64,000 nucleotides of DNA, from positions 152,192 through 216,191 of the forward strand of contig NZ_BSTQ01000005.1 of the NCBI RefSeq assembly GCF_030269605.1, given 5' to 3'. The translations under genes and the position numbers were made by a program. The DNA is from Lentzea sp. NBRC 105346 (GTDB lineage Bacteria > Actinomycetota > Actinomycetes > Mycobacteriales > Pseudonocardiaceae). Positions 16,918 to 29,383 of the stretch are shown one piece after another. The number at the start of each line of letters is the position of its first letter. Positions within the stretch are counted from its first letter, which is position 1. The notes below the pieces were generated by a model. It was given only the letters and a program-made list of their open reading frames with translations, did no database searches and had not been told where the DNA came from.

Positions 16918-18681
16918 CTAGTCCCCGATCGGTTCAGAGGGCGGCAGGTAGCCCTTACCCGTACGCCGATACTTGACGTTCTTGCTGGACGAGGCGCCGA
17001 TCGCCTCGACGGTGCCTTCCTTCCTCAGCACACCAAGCCACCGGCGCACTGTGCCGTCCAACAGTCCCGTTCGCTGCGCGAGCTCGGACCGGGACAGCGT
17101 GTCCTCGCCGAGGGCTGCCAATAGTGCGTCCCGACGGTCGGCACGCCGGCCATTCCCGTCGGGCGACTCGGCGTGCGGCGACGTCAGGCTGTCGCTGAGC
17201 TGATACCTCGCCCATCTGCGGGTTCCCGACTGGACCACCAACTCTCGCGCAACGAGGTCCTGAAGTTCGGCTGTGGCCACCCGCGAGTCGACACCGGTCG
17301 CCGCGCGGTAGCTCTGGTTGTCGAGCACGTCACCGTTCTTGAGGGCAGCGAGAGCCAAGCACTGGCTGTCGGAAAGGCCGCGCTCGCCGAGAGCCGCCAC
17401 CCACTGTACGACCGCGTCGCTGAGCAGGGTGTGGTTCGGGAAGGTCACGCCGAAGGATCCGATGGCATCCACGAACTGCGGCGGACTCATCCGAGCCGCC
17501 CGCAGCGATTCGAGCATCGTCCGGATTCCTGACCCGCGGTTCTCGCAGACTGTCCTGGTTCCACCCGCGATCGGGACGTCCTCCAGCATCTTCATCAGGG
17601 TGGCGTTCCGAGCGGACGAGATGCCTTCTTCGGCCAGGTTGTCGACGGTCACCGGTCCGAAGAGGCCGCCTGGATTGCGGACGACCAAGCGGTCCGGGTA
17701 CATCTCGACCTGCACCTGCGCACCGCGGGCAGCACTTGACAGATCCCGATGGACCAGCGCGTTCACCACTGCCTCGCGCAACGCCGGTTCTGGATATTCC
17801 CAGGTGTCCGCCCGGCCCGCGCCCACGACGACCGAACGTCGCTGCATGTTCCGCCGGATCGCACTGAGCGCCTCGCGCACCATGGTGGGGATCGGCCCCT
17901 CCACCAGGACGTTGTCGAGGAAGCGATCACCGGTGACGACATCCGCGCCCGCGCTGGTCGGGTAGTGCACGAATGTGAGCATCAGCTGCGGGAAGTGTTC
18001 CTGCGGGTAGACCCCCAGCGCGAGCAGCCCCGCCACCGAAACAGCATCGGCTCCGGCGCCGTCATCGACCAGCACCTTGGTTCTGCGCAGAACAGCCGTC
18101 CTGTCGAGATCACCGAATGCGTACGGTCTAGTGGCGCGCAGTCGCATCAGGAACGCCTCTGTCAGGCCCTGGTCGAGATCGGCGAGAGTGATTCCCGGAA
18201 CCGGTTGCTCGTCATCGCGTGGCTGCCCGCGGGACGCGAGGATGAGCTGGACCTCGTAGCTGCTCAGTCGCCGATCGCCATCACCGACGCGGACATAGCT
18301 GCCCTTCGACATGCCGGCGCCCCGGCAGTAACACGGCTTCAGGGCGGGCTCGATCGCCGGGACCTCGGCAACGACCAGTGCGACGCCTTCGAACTGGTGC
18401 ACCTTGATCAGCGGCCTCAGTTCGGGATACATGTCGGTCGAACATAGAGACGCGAGATCCGCTGTCATCTTCGCAGGATCCGCTATGCCGGTCGGCGAGA
18501 AGCCCGACGTCTCGTCCAAGCCGAGAATCAGCGTTCCGCCATGGGTGTTGGCGAACGCGGACAGGGTTTCCCGAATCGACCGCGGCAGGCCTCCCGCAGC
18601 CTTCTTCACCTCGACGTCGTCGACATCGCTGCCGATTACGCGCAGGTTCTCGACTATCTCGGCGAGCTCACCGTCCAGCAT
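16918..18681 (-). CDS. AlbA_2/Schlafen-type domain plus HATPase_c_4 protein
   Basis: 587 residues. The N-terminal AlbA_2 (divergent AAA-4/Schlafen-like) domain shows VEVKKAAGGLPRSIRETLSA and FANTHGGTLILGLDE. The central HATPase_c_4 region has the block YPEPALREAVVNALVHRD and NPGGLFGPVTVDNL. The C-terminus carries winged-helix-like repeats (about 430-575). Such proteins are usually called putative transcriptional regulators; some act in stress or defence. The gene is an insertion relative to the choD-guaB3 order of mycobacteria. Nested direct and inverted repeats directly upstream suggest self-regulation (inferred). Confidence 0.85.
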   Translation of the reverse strand: MLDGELAEIVENLRVIGSDVDDVEVKKAAGGLPRSIRETLSAFANTHGGTLILGLDETSGFSPTGIADPAKMTADLASLCSTDMYPELRPLIKVHQFEGVALVVAEVPAIEPALKPCYCRGAGMSKGSYVRVGDGDRRLSSYEVQLILASRGQPRDDEQPVPGITLADLDQGLTEAFLMRLRATRPYAFGDLDRTAVLRRTKVLVDDGAGADAVSVAGLLALGVYPQEHFPQLMLTFVHYPTSAGADVVTGDRFLDNVLVEGPIPTMVREALSAIRRNMQRRSVVVGAGRADTWEYPEPALREAVVNALVHRDLSSAARGAQVQVEMYPDRLVVRNPGGLFGPVTVDNLAEEGISSARNATLMKMLEDVPIAGGTRTVCENRGSGIRTMLESLRAARMSPPQFVDAIGSFGVTFPNHTLLSDAVVQWVAALGERGLSDSQCLALAALKNGDVLDNQSYRAATGVDSRVATAELQDLVARELVVQSGTRRWARYQLSDSLTSPHAESPDGNGRRADRRDALLAALGEDTLSRSELAQRTGLLDGTVRRWLGVLRKEGTVEAIGASSSKNVKYRRTGKGYLPPSEPIGD

Positions 18682-18690
18682 CGAACGCCT

Positions 18691-18754
18691 TCCTGCTCAC
18701 TATCCTGCTCATTAGCGCTAGTTTGCAGGATAGTGAGCAGGATAGTGAGCAGGA
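18691..18754. repeat. Nested tandem and inverted repeats upstream of the AlbA_2 gene
   Basis: Two 21-base arms (18691-18711 and 18734-18754) are perfect inverted copies separated by 22 bases. Each arm is itself built from a 12-base tandem unit (TCCTGCTCACTA on the left, CAGGATAGTGAG on the right). The block starts 10 bp upstream of the start codon and ends 16 bp before the guaB3 stop. It is probably the operator and promoter of the AlbA_2 gene, and may also act as the guaB3 terminator. Confidence 0.75.
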
Positions 18755-18770
18755 CACGCCTGGGCGGCGT

Positions 18771-19904
18771 TCAGCCGCGGATGGTCAGGCCGACCTTCTG
18801 GAACTCCTTGAGGTCCGAGTAACCGGTCTTCGCCATCGCCCGCTTCAACGCACCGAACAGGTTCGTCACGCCACGCGGGTCGGTGGACGGCCCGAACAGC
18901 AGCGACCGCAGGTCCAGCTCCTGGTCCACGGCCTCCGAGACGAACGACCGGGGCACCGACGGGTGCGCGGACGCGGCCGTCCAGTACAGCCCCTGACCAG
19001 GCGCTTCGGCAGCGGCGGCCAGCGGCTCACCGAGCATCACGGCGTCGGCACCACACGCGATGGACTTGGCGACGTCGCCGGACGTCATGACGCCACCGTC
19101 GGCGATGACGTGCACGTACCGGCCGCCGGTCTCGTCCAGGTAGTCGCGGCGCGCGGCGGCGGCGTCCGCGATGGCGGTCGCCATCGGCACGCCGATGCCC
19201 AGGACGGAGTCGGTGGTCGTGACGCCCGGCGTGTAGCCGTAGCCGACGATCACACCCGCCGCGCCCGTGCGCATCAGGTGCATCGCGGTGCGGTAGTCAC
19301 CCACGCCGCCCGCGATCACCGGGACGTCGAGGTCCGCGATGAACGACTTGAGGTTCAGCGGCTCGCCGTCGCGCGACACGTGCTCGGCCGAGATGATCGT
19401 GCCCTGCACGACCAGGATCTCCACGCCCGCGGCCAGCAGGTCGGGCGTCAGCTCGGCCGCGCGCTGCGGGGAGACGCGGGCCGCGACGGTGACGCCGGAC
19501 TCGCGGATCTGCTTGATCGCCTCGGCGATCAGGTCCATCCGCAGCGGAGCGGCGTGCAGCTCCTGCAGCACCTTCACCGCGGCCGCCGGGTCGTCGTTGT
19601 CCTCGGTGGCCCGGACGAGCCGGAACAGCGCCTCGTCGACGTCCGCGTGGCGCGCCCAGAGGCCCTCGGCGTTCAGCACGCCGAGGCCGCCCAGCTCACC
19701 GATGGCCACCGCGGTGCCCGGCGACACGATGGCGTCGGTCGGGTGGGTGATCAGCGGGATGTCGAACCGGTAGGCATCGATCTGCCACGTGGTCGACACG
19801 TCCTTCGACGACCGCGTCCGCCGCGACGGGATGATCTCGATGTCGTCCAGCTCGTAGGCCCGCCTCGCGGTCCGGCCCATGCCGATCTCGACCAGATCGC
19901 GCAC
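18771..19904 (-). CDS. guaB3: GuaB3-type IMP dehydrogenase-family protein
   Basis: 377 residues. A TIM-barrel protein of the IMPDH/GMP-reductase superfamily without CBS domains. It has the phosphate-binding VIADGGVMTSGDVAKSIACG and FDIPLITHPTDAIVSPGTAV blocks. The catalytic-Cys loop of true IMPDH (GPGSICTTR in the neighbouring gene) aligns here with GYGYTPGVTTTDSV, which has no Cys, so classical IMPDH chemistry is unlikely. The actinobacterial GuaB3 function is unsettled. The start is GTG 19904 with AAGGAG 8 bases upstream. It follows guaB by 103 bp on the same strand, as in mycobacteria. Confidence 0.92.
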   Translation of the reverse strand: MRDLVEIGMGRTARRAYELDDIEIIPSRRTRSSKDVSTTWQIDAYRFDIPLITHPTDAIVSPGTAVAIGELGGLGVLNAEGLWARHADVDEALFRLVRATEDNDDPAAAVKVLQELHAAPLRMDLIAEAIKQIRESGVTVAARVSPQRAAELTPDLLAAGVEILVVQGTIISAEHVSRDGEPLNLKSFIADLDVPVIAGGVGDYRTAMHLMRTGAAGVIVGYGYTPGVTTTDSVLGIGVPMATAIADAAAARRDYLDETGGRYVHVIADGGVMTSGDVAKSIACGADAVMLGEPLAAAAEAPGQGLYWTAASAHPSVPRSFVSEAVDQELDLRSLLFGPSTDPRGVTNLFGALKRAMAKTGYSDLKEFQKVGLTIRG

Positions 19905-19928
19905 TTGTTGTTCTCCTTAATCCGGGGG

Positions 19929-19947
19929 TCTGGGGGCCGCCCCCAGA
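19929..19947. terminator. GC-rich hairpin between guaB and guaB3
   Basis: TCTGGGGG-CCG-CCCCCAGA forms a perfect 8-bp stem with a 3-base loop, upstream of the guaB3 ribosome-binding site. It may attenuate transcription passing from guaB into guaB3 or stabilise the mRNA. No U-run follows. Confidence 0.45.
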
Positions 19948-20007
19948 AAGACAGGCCGAGCGACCAGGTCCGCGCTTTCCGCGGACACACCTCGCCCTGA
20001 GCGAGCT

Positions 20008-23008
<3,001 letters not shown>

Positions 23009-23581
23009 TCAGACCACCTCCTCCGCTGCCAACGACTTGCGGAGCCGGGCCAACGCGCGATGTTGCGCGACCCGGACCGCACCCGGCGTCGAACCGACTG
23101 CCTCGGCAGTCTCCTCAGCCGACAGCCCCACGACCACCCGCAACAGGAGGATCTCTCGTTGCTTCTCCGGGAGGATTCGCAGTAGCTGAGCCATTCGTTC
23201 CGACAGCTCACCCTGCATGGCCCGTTGCTCTGGACCGGCTTCGGTCTCAGGAGCGTCGGGAACCTCGGGCACTGGCTCGGAGCGGTTCCTGGCGGCAGAC
23301 CGATGCGCGTCGGCAACCTTGTGCGCCGCGATTCCATACACGAACGCGAGGAAGGGCCGACCCTGGTCGCGGTAGCTGGGCAATGCCGTGAGCACCGCCA
23401 GACACACCTCCTGGGCGACGTCGTCTGCCGAAGCGAAGGATCGCTCCTGCCTGCCTACTCGGGCGCGGCAGTACCGCACCACCAGGGGACGAATGTTCGC
23501 CAGCAGGCGCTCTATCGCCTGGCGGTCGCCGTCGACGGCCGCGCCCACTTCGGCGTCCAGTCCGTCCCCCAAGTTGGTCAT
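23009..23581 (-). CDS. sigD: RNA polymerase sigma factor SigD (ECF group)
   Basis: 190 residues from the chosen ATG at 23581. Region 2 contains ADDVAQEVCLAVLTALPSY and GRPFLAFVYGIAAHKVADA; region 4 contains LPEKQREILLLRVVVGLSA and GAVRVAQHRALARLRK. Longer in-frame starts exist at 23623 (ATG) and 23644 (GTG), but neither has a better ribosome-binding site and the family begins near the LDAEVGAAVDGD segment. The gene for its anti-sigma factor follows immediately. SigD in mycobacteria controls stationary-phase and starvation genes. Confidence 0.93.
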   Translation of the reverse strand: MTNLGDGLDAEVGAAVDGDRQAIERLLANIRPLVVRYCRARVGRQERSFASADDVAQEVCLAVLTALPSYRDQGRPFLAFVYGIAAHKVADAHRSAARNRSEPVPEVPDAPETEAGPEQRAMQGELSERMAQLLRILPEKQREILLLRVVVGLSAEETAEAVGSTPGAVRVAQHRALARLRKSLAAEEVV

Positions 23582-23746
23582 CGCAGACAACAGCCCTGGT
23601 GTTACTTGTAGGCGTACCGACATCAAACCGCACGAGTCCTTCACGATGACTCAGAGCAGCGGCACTCACCGTACCGGTCTTAGAGCCATCAGTTCATCAG
23701 TGGGGTTACAACACCCCTCGTGAGCAGGCGACACGCCGAATGGCCG

Positions 23747-23774
23747 CAGCCCGGCGACAATTGTCACCGGGCTG
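23747..23774 (-). terminator. Hairpin after bldM
   Basis: CAGCCCGG and CCGGGCTG arms (23747-23754, 23767-23774) enclose GACAATTGTC, itself palindromic, with one C/A mismatch between the two stems. It lies 23 bp past the bldM stop on the minus strand, upstream of sigD, and probably separates the two transcripts. Confidence 0.7.
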
Positions 23775-23797
23775 GGTTAGCAAACGCTTGCTGCGCC

Positions 23798-24394
23798 TTA
23801 TGAGACAAGTCCGCGGCGGAATCCGTGCGCGACGGCCTGCGCGCGGTCCCGCACACCGAGCTTGCGGAACAACCGACGCGCGTGCGTCTTGACGGTGTCC
23901 TCCGAGAGGTAGAGCTCACGGCCGATCTGTCCGTTGCTCTTGCCCTGGCTCATCCCGCGCAGCACCTGGAGCTCGCGCTCGGTGAGCTGAACTCCGGGGT
24001 CCGAGGGCTGACGCGGCGCGGGCACGCTGGTGCTGGCGAGCGTGTGCGCGAGTGCGGCGACCAGTTCGGGACGTGACGCGTCCCACCTCAGGTAACCGCG
24101 AGCACCGCCGGCGATCGCGGCGGCGATGCTGCCCGCGTCGTCGGGCGCGCCGAACACGATGACGTTTGCCTGCGGGTTCGCGGAGACGAGCCGACGCGTG
24201 GCTTCCACCCCGGTCGGGACGGCGCGCTGGGTTCCCACCAGTACGACGTCGACCGGCTGCCGAGAGAAGCGAGCCAACAACTCGTCACCGTGCGCTACGC
24301 AGTCGATGCGGCTAACCCCGGGGACAGCCGACATCACGCGGGTGAGACCCTCCCGCACACTGCGCCGGTCGTCGCAAATAAGGACCGTGGTCAC
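23798..24394 (-). CDS. bldM: BldM-like orphan response regulator, receiver Asp missing
   Basis: 198 residues. The C-terminal LuxR-type DNA-binding domain (about 138-198) is nearly that of Streptomyces BldM: GRELYLSEDTVKTHARRLF and a C-terminus near GFRRGLVS. The receiver keeps the acidic pair (CDD, 7-9), but position 54, Asp in BldM, is Gly (DVVLVGTQRA), so it cannot be phosphorylated there. BldM controls aerial hyphae and spore genes as a homodimer or with WhiI. The GTG start lies 5 bases after AAGGAG. Its place between guaB/sigD and whiB/groEL matches the Streptomyces locus as I recall it. Confidence 0.88.
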   Translation of the reverse strand: MTTVLICDDRRSVREGLTRVMSAVPGVSRIDCVAHGDELLARFSRQPVDVVLVGTQRAVPTGVEATRRLVSANPQANVIVFGAPDDAGSIAAAIAGGARGYLRWDASRPELVAALAHTLASTSVPAPRQPSDPGVQLTERELQVLRGMSQGKSNGQIGRELYLSEDTVKTHARRLFRKLGVRDRAQAVAHGFRRGLVS

Positions 24395-24474
24395 GGGGAC
24401 TCCTTCCTGCAGCCGAGTGACGTTCCACTTCCCCTATCGGACGCTTCGACCCCAACCTTGACACGATCCGGTGC

Positions 24475-25563
24475 TTAATCCGTCAAGAAGTTCGTCTGAG
24501 GGTCTGCGTTCGGGGGATCGCCGGAACGGAGCAGCCCCGTCGGCACCCACGGGGACTCAAGGGCCACCCGTCGGCTGATGGGATCAGCTCTCCGTAACAC
24601 GCAGCTCAGAGCCTCCATCGCCCGGTCGATGACGTTCGACGCCACCGTGGGGTCATTGCCCACCAGGACGAGAGCGCTCGGCCAGATCAACGAAAACAAG
24701 CCATGAGTGACGCTGTGATTTAGGTCACACTCGACCAGTTCAACCCCTCTTGTCAACCCCTCGGGTGTCCCCCACACGACCAACGCCGTCCCCAGCACGA
24801 GGTCGGATTTCACCTGATGGCGAATACTTTTGTGCTGGTAGGCGTGGTTTCGGGCCGCCTCGGCCGGTGGCACTGCGTGCTCGGCTCTGTTGTCCGCGAG
24901 CTCGATCTCGGCTGCTACCCAGCCATGTCTCGTTTTGGATCGCCAGCTTGTGGGTTCGGCTTGGTTGTGCAGCCGTCTCGCTTCGTCGAGCCTCCCCCTG
25001 CCGATCGCATCCGCTGCCAAGCCCAGGAGTGCGTCCGTTCGGGCACCCGCCGGGTCGATCCCGTCCGGATCGGTCGCTTCGTTGGTTCGGATCCGGGCCA
25101 GGGCTCTTGCGTCCCGGCTTCGGGCTCCCGTGTGGTCGCCCAGTTGGCGGCAGTGGGAGGCGCGGGTGGAGAGGGCCAGGGAGGCGATCACGTCGTTCTG
25201 GCTGTGTTGGAGGTCGTCCAGGATGGTGGCGGCGGCCGCGTAGTGACCTTGGCCGCCCAGGGTTACCGCCGCCAGCCACCTTTCGGTTGGGTTCTGGGAC
25301 CTGGTGGCTGCCCAGACTGGGGCGCCGGGTTGGTCGCCGAACGCTGATCTGCGCAGGTAGGCCTCGTCCACGTCCGGAATTGTCGGACCTCGCTGGGAGA
25401 ATGGAATCAGGGGGACCCCCTGGGCGGGGGGACGCCTGATTGAGCGTGGCCGGGGTTTGGGGCCGGGAGGCGTGGGGGGTCGTGGCCTCGGGGTTTGGCC
25501 TGGACGTGGGGCGCGGCCTGGAGATCCTGGTCTTGGCTTAGACGCGGCCTGCGTCCGCGACAC
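24475..25563 (-). CDS. Conserved hypothetical protein with TPR-like helices
   Basis: 362 residues. The first 50 or so residues are a Pro/Arg-rich disordered tail (PRPGQTPRPRPPTPPGPKPR). The remainder is alpha-helical with repeated Ala/Leu-rich pairs such as YAAAATILDDLQ and GRGRLDEARRLHNQAEP, which look like degenerate tetratricopeptide repeats. No enzyme motif is seen. It is read toward bldM, 80 bp upstream of it, and downstream of the MerR gene. The start is GTG 25563; a shorter start after the disordered part is possible. I recognise no named family, and its placement suggests a developmental or stress role. Confidence 0.7.
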   Translation of the reverse strand: MSRTQAASKPRPGSPGRAPRPGQTPRPRPPTPPGPKPRPRSIRRPPAQGVPLIPFSQRGPTIPDVDEAYLRRSAFGDQPGAPVWAATRSQNPTERWLAAVTLGGQGHYAAAATILDDLQHSQNDVIASLALSTRASHCRQLGDHTGARSRDARALARIRTNEATDPDGIDPAGARTDALLGLAADAIGRGRLDEARRLHNQAEPTSWRSKTRHGWVAAEIELADNRAEHAVPPAEAARNHAYQHKSIRHQVKSDLVLGTALVVWGTPEGLTRGVELVECDLNHSVTHGLFSLIWPSALVLVGNDPTVASNVIDRAMEALSCVLRRADPISRRVALESPWVPTGLLRSGDPPNADPQTNFLTD

Positions 25564-25709
25564 GAGAAAAGACGGCTGGCTGCCGTCGTGATCCGATCCG
25601 GGGTCGTCTTACGTCGTGGAGTGCGGCTGCGTGCGTGGTTGCGATGTGTGGCGAGACGTGTCGCGGTCGCAGGCCGCGTCCAAAAGCCAAAGTCAAAGCC
25701 CCAGAGGAC

Positions 25710-26663
25710 TCAGACGACAGCGGCCTCGATCGCCGCCACGGCCGCCCCGAGATCCTCGACCCGCTCAGCCTGCGCGGGCACCACACCCCGCCGCCACCCA
25801 GGCCCACCCACGAAGAGCCGCATCTGCTGCCGGGTACGAGGCAGAGCCGCCAAAGCGCCGGGATCGGCATACCTGGGCAACTGCGCCCAGAGCACGACAG
25901 CTGAGGGAGCGGTCCGCCGCACAGCCGCCGCCAACGCCTCCAAGGGCAGAGCCGCCCCGAGCTGCCGAATGACGATCTCCCGGGACGCGAGCTCCGCGGC
26001 CAGAGCGTGCAAAGAGAGGGTGTGCCGCTCGTCCGGCATACAGGCCAGCAGCACGGGCCGGTGGTTGCGACCGGAGGGCACGATCGGCGTCGCCCTGATC
26101 AACGCCGCGGCGACGCACTCGTTCAGGAGGTGCTCGACCTCGACGCCGGCGCCCGAGAGTTCCCAGCGGGCCGCTACGGCCGTCAGCACCGGGCGGATCA
26201 CGCCGTCCCACGTGGCGATCACCCCGTCGGACGAAAGAGCGTCGGCCAGGAGTTGCTGGACCGCGACCGAGTCCATCGCCAGGGCGGCGCGGCCCAGGCC
26301 GCGGGCCAGGCGGGAGGCGCCGGGCATCTTCAGGCCACGGCCGCCCGACGACGCCTTCGAAGGCAGCTCGCCGCCCGTCAGGGAAGCCTTGCTGGACAAC
26401 GCGAAGCGCGCGGCCTCCGCCGAGGACGCGCCGCGCAGCAGGGCGCGCTGCATGAGCTCCAGACGAGCCACGTCGCGCGGGCCGTACTTGCGGTGCCGCC
26501 CGGTCGTGTGATCGGACGGACCGAGGCCGTAGCGCCGGTCCCAGGTGCGCAGCGTCGCGGGTGCGATGCCTAGTCGCCTGGCGACCGCGGCCACCGAAAG
26601 CATGGGCTCGTTCGAATGACTACCGGTGGATCTGTACTCCGCCTGCGTCATCACGAGAGCCAT
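25710..26663 (-). CDS. MerR-family regulator with B12-binding-like C-terminal domains (CarH/LitR type)
   Basis: 317 residues. The MerR winged helix (about 21-88) has LSVAAVARRLGIAPATLRTW and YGPRDVARLELM. The middle helical bundle carries W167, nine residues, then E177-H178, the W-x9-EH pattern that holds adenosylcobalamin in CarH. The last domain has E212-R-H214, matching the ExH axial-ligand motif, although the following Gly is Ser217. A cobalamin- or light-sensing role is therefore possible but unproven. GAGGTGA lies 7 bases before the ATG, fixing the start. It is divergent from whiB and lies upstream of the TPR-like and bldM genes. Confidence 0.85.
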   Translation of the reverse strand: MALVMTQAEYRSTGSHSNEPMLSVAAVARRLGIAPATLRTWDRRYGLGPSDHTTGRHRKYGPRDVARLELMQRALLRGASSAEAARFALSSKASLTGGELPSKASSGGRGLKMPGASRLARGLGRAALAMDSVAVQQLLADALSSDGVIATWDGVIRPVLTAVAARWELSGAGVEVEHLLNECVAAALIRATPIVPSGRNHRPVLLACMPDERHTLSLHALAAELASREIVIRQLGAALPLEALAAAVRRTAPSAVVLWAQLPRYADPGALAALPRTRQQMRLFVGGPGWRRGVVPAQAERVEDLGAAVAAIEAAVV

Positions 26664-26755
26664 CGTGCGTTCACCTCATCCGGGCGGCAACTCCAGTCGG
26701 TGAGTGATCGAACACGTGCTCCGTCACCCATCAGTTGATAAGGGTCTTCGGACTC

Positions 26756-26784
26756 TTGAACAAGTTTTGGCGCGGTTCTACGGT
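26756..26784 (+). promoter_or_regulatory. Candidate promoter of the whiB gene
   Basis: TTGAAC (26756-26761) and TACGGT (26779-26784) are separated by 17 bases, an optimal spacing, and end 47 bp before the whiB start codon. GGAGG at 26819-26823 is its ribosome-binding site. The -10 match is only partial. Confidence 0.4.
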
Positions 26785-26831
26785 GGATCATCGTTAAGCC
26801 GAATGGAGCAGTCGTCACGGAGGCGGTCTCG

Positions 26832-27128
26832 ATGGCGGACACCCGAAGGCTCCCTGGTCCCAACGCTGATCTGTGGGATTGGCAGATGCGTGGCTCCTGC
26901 CGCGGAATGGACAGCGCGTTCTTCTTCCACCCGGACGGCGAACGGGGCCCGGCGAGAGCCAGGCGGGAGGCTCGCGCCAAAGCCGTCTGTCTCAGTTGTC
27001 CGGTGCTGGAGATGTGCCGCAAGCACGCGCTGGCAGTGCAGGAGCCGTACGGCATCTGGGGCGGGCTCTCGGAATCGGAACGCGATCACATCATCAAGGC
27101 CCGCAAGCGTCAGCTGGCGATGGTGTAA
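26832..27128 (+). CDS. whiB3: WhiB-family Fe-S transcription factor (WhiB3/WhiD type)
   Basis: 98 residues. Four Cys that hold a [4Fe-4S] cluster are at 23, 53, 56 and 62 (CxxC...C pattern). The G(I/V)WGG turn follows at YGIWGGLSE, and a basic C-terminal stretch contacts DNA. The FFHPDGERGPARARRE block matches M. tuberculosis WhiB3 and Streptomyces WhiD. These proteins work with the primary sigma factor region 4 in redox sensing and sporulation. GGAGG lies 8 bases before the ATG. The position beside groEL1, on the opposite strand, is conserved with Rv3416. Confidence 0.93.
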   Translation: MADTRRLPGPNADLWDWQMRGSCRGMDSAFFFHPDGERGPARARREARAKAVCLSCPVLEMCRKHALAVQEPYGIWGGLSESERDHIIKARKRQLAMV

Positions 27129-27131
27129 ACG

Positions 27132-27164
27132 AAAAGGGGCGGCCCCAGCGGGACCGCCCCTTTT
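27132..27164. terminator. Bidirectional terminator between whiB and groEL1
   Basis: A 15-bp stem (AAAAGGGGCGGCCCC with its near-perfect complement, one mismatch) and the 3-base loop AGC. The arms end in A4 and T4 runs, so it can work as an intrinsic terminator in both directions. It lies 3 bp after the whiB stop and faces the convergent end of groEL1. Confidence 0.9.
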
Positions 27165-27212
27165 AAGTTGAACTGACGCGAGGTCGCCGCGCCGGAGGCG
27201 CGGCAATTCAAC

Positions 27213-28838
<1,626 letters not shown>

Positions 28839-28859
28839 CTAACCTCTCTGAAAGCGAAA

Positions 28860-28896
28860 CGCCCCGGTTGTGCCCCGGTGGTGGGGCGCCGGGGCG
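28860..28896 (-). other. Intercistronic stem-loop between groES and groEL1
   Basis: Outer arms CGCCCCGG/CCGGGGCG (28860-28867, 28889-28896) and inner arms GCCCC/GGGGC form a two-part hairpin in the 82-bp gap. It may be a processing or stabilising element, or a partial terminator that sets the ratio of the two chaperonins. Confidence 0.45.
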
Positions 28897-28917
28897 TCAG
28901 GCATGTCAGCCGCAGCG

Positions 28918-29211
28918 TCAGTTGACGACGGCCAGCACGTCGCGGGCGGAGAGGATCAGGTACTCCTCGCCGTTGTACTTGACCTCGGTGCCGCCGTACT
29001 TCGAGTAGATGACGACGTCGCCGACGCTCACGTCGACGGGGATGCGGTTGCCCTTGTCGTCGATCCGGCCGGGGCCGACCGCCAGGACCTTGCCCTCCTG
29101 GGGCTTCTCCTTCGCGGTGTCCGGAATCACGAGGCCGGAAGCCGTCGTCGTCTCGGCCTCAGAGGCCTGAACGACGATCTTGTCCTCGAGCGGCTTGATG
29201 TTCACGCTCAC
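28918..29211 (-). CDS. groES: Co-chaperonin GroES
   Basis: 97 residues, the standard GroES size. It begins [14 protein letters not shown]; the mobile loop contains [19 protein letters not shown], and the roof and C-terminus [20 protein letters not shown] are intact. It caps the GroEL ring. The GTG at 29211 is selected because GGAGG lies 8 bases upstream; a longer in-frame version would run into the promoter. It is co-transcribed with groEL1 under the CIRCE operator. Confidence 0.97.
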   Translation of the reverse strand: MSVNIKPLEDKIVVQASEAETTTASGLVIPDTAKEKPQEGKVLAVGPGRIDDKGNRIPVDVSVGDVVIYSKYGGTEVKYNGEEYLILSARDVLAVVN

Positions 29212-29304
29212 CGGGATGACCTCCACGGGTCGTTGGCAGGTTCGATTTAACGGCTCCTGCCACCCCGCCGTCGCGGGGGTCGGGGCGGTGCTGGCGCCGT
29301 GCAA

Positions 29305-29331
29305 CTAGCACTCTACCCACGAGAGTGCCAA
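29305..29331. promoter_or_regulatory. CIRCE operator (HrcA-binding site) of groES-groEL1
   Basis: CTAGCACTC-N9-GAGTGCCAA (29305-29313 and 29323-29331) matches the CIRCE consensus TTAGCACTC-N9-GAGTGCTAA with two changes. It lies about 95 bp upstream of groES and overlaps the likely promoter. It is the known site of heat-shock repression by HrcA. Confidence 0.9.
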
Positions 29332-29339
29332 CGCATCAA
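29310..29339 (-). promoter_or_regulatory. Candidate groES promoter overlapping CIRCE
   Basis: On the minus strand TTGATG (29334-29339) and TAGAGT (29310-29315) are 18 bases apart. The -10 element lies inside the CIRCE repeat, so HrcA binding would block RNA polymerase. Confidence 0.5.
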
Positions 29340-29383
29340 CGAGGGCCCCGAACCGGTGGCCCGGTTTGATCCGTATTGATGAC

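Noticed and set aside
18691..18754. CRISPR-like repeat array
   Set aside because: The repeats are 12-base tandem units arranged as an inverted pair, with no unique spacers and no cas genes. An operator is the better reading.
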